DNA of 64,000 nucleotides, from assembly GCF_003285015.1 (NCBI RefSeq), contig NZ_QMFB01000006.1:293437-357436 (forward strand), in the 5' to 3' direction. Position 1 is the first letter of the stretch. Each line of letters opens with the position of its first letter. Position numbers and translations under genes: made by a program. Shown here piece by piece: positions 62,163 through 64,000 of the stretch. The notes under the pieces were generated by a model. The model was not told where the DNA came from, did no database searches, and worked only from the letters and a program-made list of their open reading frames with translations. Source of the stretch: Paenibacillus contaminans (GTDB lineage: Bacteria; Bacillota; Bacilli; Paenibacillales; NBRC-103111).

Positions 62163-63113
62163 ATGCAAGAAGCGTCAATCAAAATCGCTAACCGGAAATC
62201 CGGCGTAAAAAGGAAAAAGGTGCCTAAGAAAACGCTGTTCTCTCTTTATTTGTTGATAAGCCCGGCTATTATTTCACTATTTATTTTCAACTATATTCCA
62301 ATGTACGGCGTTATCATTTCGTTCCAGGATTACTCGGTTTACAAAGGTTTTTTCGGCAGCGACTGGGTCGGCTTCAAACATTTCGAGTACTTTCTCAACG
62401 ATCCGAAGTTTTGGTCGGTTATGGGAAATACGATTCTTTTGAACTTTTACGATCTCGTCTTCGGTTTTACAGCCCCGATTATTTTCGCCTTGTTGGCTAA
62501 CGAAATTTACCATAAGTATGCCAAAAAAATATTTCAGACCATTTCGTATTTGCCGCACTTTTTATCGTGGGTCGTCGTCGCGGGCGTGTTTTATCAGATG
62601 CTGTCCCCGACCAGCGGCTTATTCAACTTAATGCTCACCAAAGTGTTCGGTATGGAGCCGATTTACTTTATGGCGGAACAAGGCATGTTCCGATCTATCG
62701 TCGTTATTGCTGATATTTGGAAAAATGTCGGATGGTCGGCTATTTTATATTTTGCAGTCATTGCCGGCATCGATACGCATTTATACGAGGCGGCCTGGAT
62801 GGACGGCGCTAACCGCTTTCGTCAGGCGATTTACATTACTTTGCCCGGCATGATGCCGATGATCGTGCTTCTGCTCCTTATGAAGCTAGCGACTATTTTC
62901 GGAATCGGCTTCGAGCGTATCTTTTTGTTCCAAAATCCGTTGGTTTACGACGTTTCAGAGGTCATCAGCACTTACGTTTACCGAATCGGTTTGGAAAAGG
63001 CGCAGTACAGCTTGACAACGGCTATCGGACTTATGCAAAGCGTACTTGGCTTCTTATTGCTGGTCGGCTCTAATAAGTTGTCCAAAAAAACGGTCGGACT
63101 CGGTCTGTACTAA
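62163..63113 (+). CDS. Sugar ABC transporter permease, LplB type
   Basis: A 316-residue membrane protein with a basic N-terminal tail (KSGVKRKKVPKKT) before six helices. The EAA loop is EAAWMDGANRFRQAIYITLP near residue 210. Typical LplB segments include YVPMYGVIISFQDYSVYKGF in the form NYIPMYGVIISFQDYSVYKG. ATG 62163 has AGAGGAGGAAG about 6 bp upstream; a longer frame from 62136 is less likely. The partner permease begins 25 bp downstream. Confidence 0.94.
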   Translation: MQEASIKIANRKSGVKRKKVPKKTLFSLYLLISPAIISLFIFNYIPMYGVIISFQDYSVYKGFFGSDWVGFKHFEYFLNDPKFWSVMGNTILLNFYDLVFGFTAPIIFALLANEIYHKYAKKIFQTISYLPHFLSWVVVAGVFYQMLSPTSGLFNLMLTKVFGMEPIYFMAEQGMFRSIVVIADIWKNVGWSAILYFAVIAGIDTHLYEAAWMDGANRFRQAIYITLPGMMPMIVLLLLMKLATIFGIGFERIFLFQNPLVYDVSEVISTYVYRIGLEKAQYSLTTAIGLMQSVLGFLLLVGSNKLSKKTVGLGLY

Positions 63114-63138
63114 TAAAGTCAGCAAGGGAGGGGCATAT

Positions 63139-64000
63139 ATGCATTACAGATCCACATCCAGAATCATTTTTCAATTTTTCAATTATTCGTTCTTTATTTT
63201 GCTGAGCATATCGATACTGGTACCATTCTTGAATGCGATCGCCATTTCGCTGAGCAGCTATGAAAACTTGCTCAAGGGCAATATCGGAATTTGGCCGAAG
63301 GGCTTGAATTTCAAGGCTTACACGGACTTGATGAATAACAGTACGTTCGTGCGCTCGTTCTTCAATACGGTCTGGCTTTCACTGGTCAATACGGCTCAGG
63401 TCATGATCTGTTCGATCGCGGCCGCCTATGCATTATCCCATAAGCACTTGAAGGGGAGAAAGATCTTATTTACGATCATTCTGATTCCGATGTTTTTCGG
63501 AGGCGGCTTGATCCCGACGTATTTGCTCGTCAACGGTCTTGGTCTGAATAATACGTATTGGGCTTTGATCCTGCCTAACTTTGTCAGCATTTCGATGATC
63601 ATCATTTTTAAGAACGTTATCGACCAGCTTCCCAAGGAGCTGATGGAATCGGCCGAAATGGACGGCGCAGGCGAAGTGAGAATATTATTCAGAATCGTCC
63701 TGCCGCTAGTCTTGCCGATGTCGATGGCATTCACTATATTTAACTTAGTAGGCTACTGGAACGAGTGGTTCAACGTCTTGCTCTATATCCGCGACAGCAG
63801 CAAATGGACCTTGCAGTTCCAATTGCGGGACATTCTCGTCAATTCGGCGATGGTAACAAGCAGCGACTCATCGACGCTTGCCGACAACCAGAAGACGCAT
63901 CCGGAAAATTTGAAAATGGCGGCGCTCATGATTACCGTCTTGCCGATCATTATGATCTACCCTTTTGTACAAAAATACTTTATTCACGGGCAATTCGTTG
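63139..64000 (+). CDS. Sugar ABC transporter permease, LplC/YtcP type (3' end outside window)
   Basis: An open frame from ATG 63139, preceded by AAGGGAGGGG 5 bp upstream, runs 287 codons to the window edge. The product starts MHYRSTSRIIFQFFNYSFFI, has six predicted helices, and the EAA-type loop ESAEMDGAGEVRILFRIVLP near residue 174. YVNGIGL-type contacts appear as TYLLVNGLGLNN. The last visible residues (KYFIHGQFV) are close to the usual C-terminus, so only about ten residues are missing. It completes the LplABC-type importer. Confidence 0.93.
   Translation, partial: MHYRSTSRIIFQFFNYSFFILLSISILVPFLNAIAISLSSYENLLKGNIGIWPKGLNFKAYTDLMNNSTFVRSFFNTVWLSLVNTAQVMICSIAAAYALSHKHLKGRKILFTIILIPMFFGGGLIPTYLLVNGLGLNNTYWALILPNFVSISMIIIFKNVIDQLPKELMESAEMDGAGEVRILFRIVLPLVLPMSMAFTIFNLVGYWNEWFNVLLYIRDSSKWTLQFQLRDILVNSAMVTSSDSSTLADNQKTHPENLKMAALMITVLPIIMIYPFVQKYFIHGQFV

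Overview
The window looks like chromosomal DNA of a Paenibacillus/Cohnella-type Firmicute. The evidence is a moderately GC-rich composition, strong AGGAGG-type ribosome sites, a YesM/YesN-type sensor pair, LplABC-type sugar ABC transporters, lipoprotein solute-binding proteins, and an S-layer-homology surface protein. No rRNA, tRNA, CRISPR array, integrase or intact transposase was seen.

Layout. (1) 1-5974: end of a sugar ABC transporter, a large GH106/GH2-like glycosidase and a two-lobed acyl esterase. (2) 6189-7883: an orphan, AT-richer, tailspike-like beta-helix protein behind an inverted repeat. (3) 7918-17424: a catabolic island with a LacI regulator, a NagA-like deacetylase with altered motifs, two FCD-type GntR regulators, a threonine-synthase-like PLP enzyme, a Gfo/Idh/MocA oxidoreductase, a metallo-beta-lactamase-fold hydrolase, a DapA-like aldolase and an AstE-like deacylase. 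Candidate operators for the LacI and GntR regulators are visible. (4) 17662-19021: a chemoreceptor without an extracellular sensor domain, behind an Fnr/CRP-type palindrome. (5) 19404-34400: a YesM/YesN pair, an ABC transporter (binding protein plus two permeases), then two paralogous Tat-exported tailspike-like proteins that bracket a tatA gene and an SLH-anchored YVTN beta-propeller protein. (6) 34699-38862: an epimerase-like protein lacking the usual Lys, a DapA-like aldolase in TAATG overlap, a regulator with a GGDEF-like core and a C-terminal winged helix, and a CBM9-like protein. (7) 38923-42790: a decayed region with a low-GC pentapeptide gene, a permease broken by one in-frame TGA, and a 66-bp minisatellite. 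(8) 42791-45220: an MHYT-PAS-GGDEF-EAL protein. (9) 45234-49066: AraC regulator divergent from tagaturonate epimerase and glucuronate isomerase genes. (10) 49237-53286: PPOX flavoprotein, pseudokinase-PASTA protein, DUF457 membrane protein and a formylglycine-generating enzyme. (11) 53417-64000: two very large cytosolic heparinase II/III-like proteins and an LplABC-type transporter whose last permease runs off the window.

Taken together, the genes suggest use of acidic, acylated plant or algal polysaccharides (pectin or rhamnogalacturonan, perhaps sulfated glycans). Surface beta-helix proteins would bind or cut polymer, ABC transporters would import oligosaccharides, cytosolic lyases, glycosidases and deacylases would process them, and uronate isomerases would feed the sugars onward. 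Substrates are inferred from families only. The most unusual parts are the Tat-tailspike/tatA/SLH surface locus, the GGDEF-like transcription regulator, and the NagA-like/PLP/AstE catabolic island.
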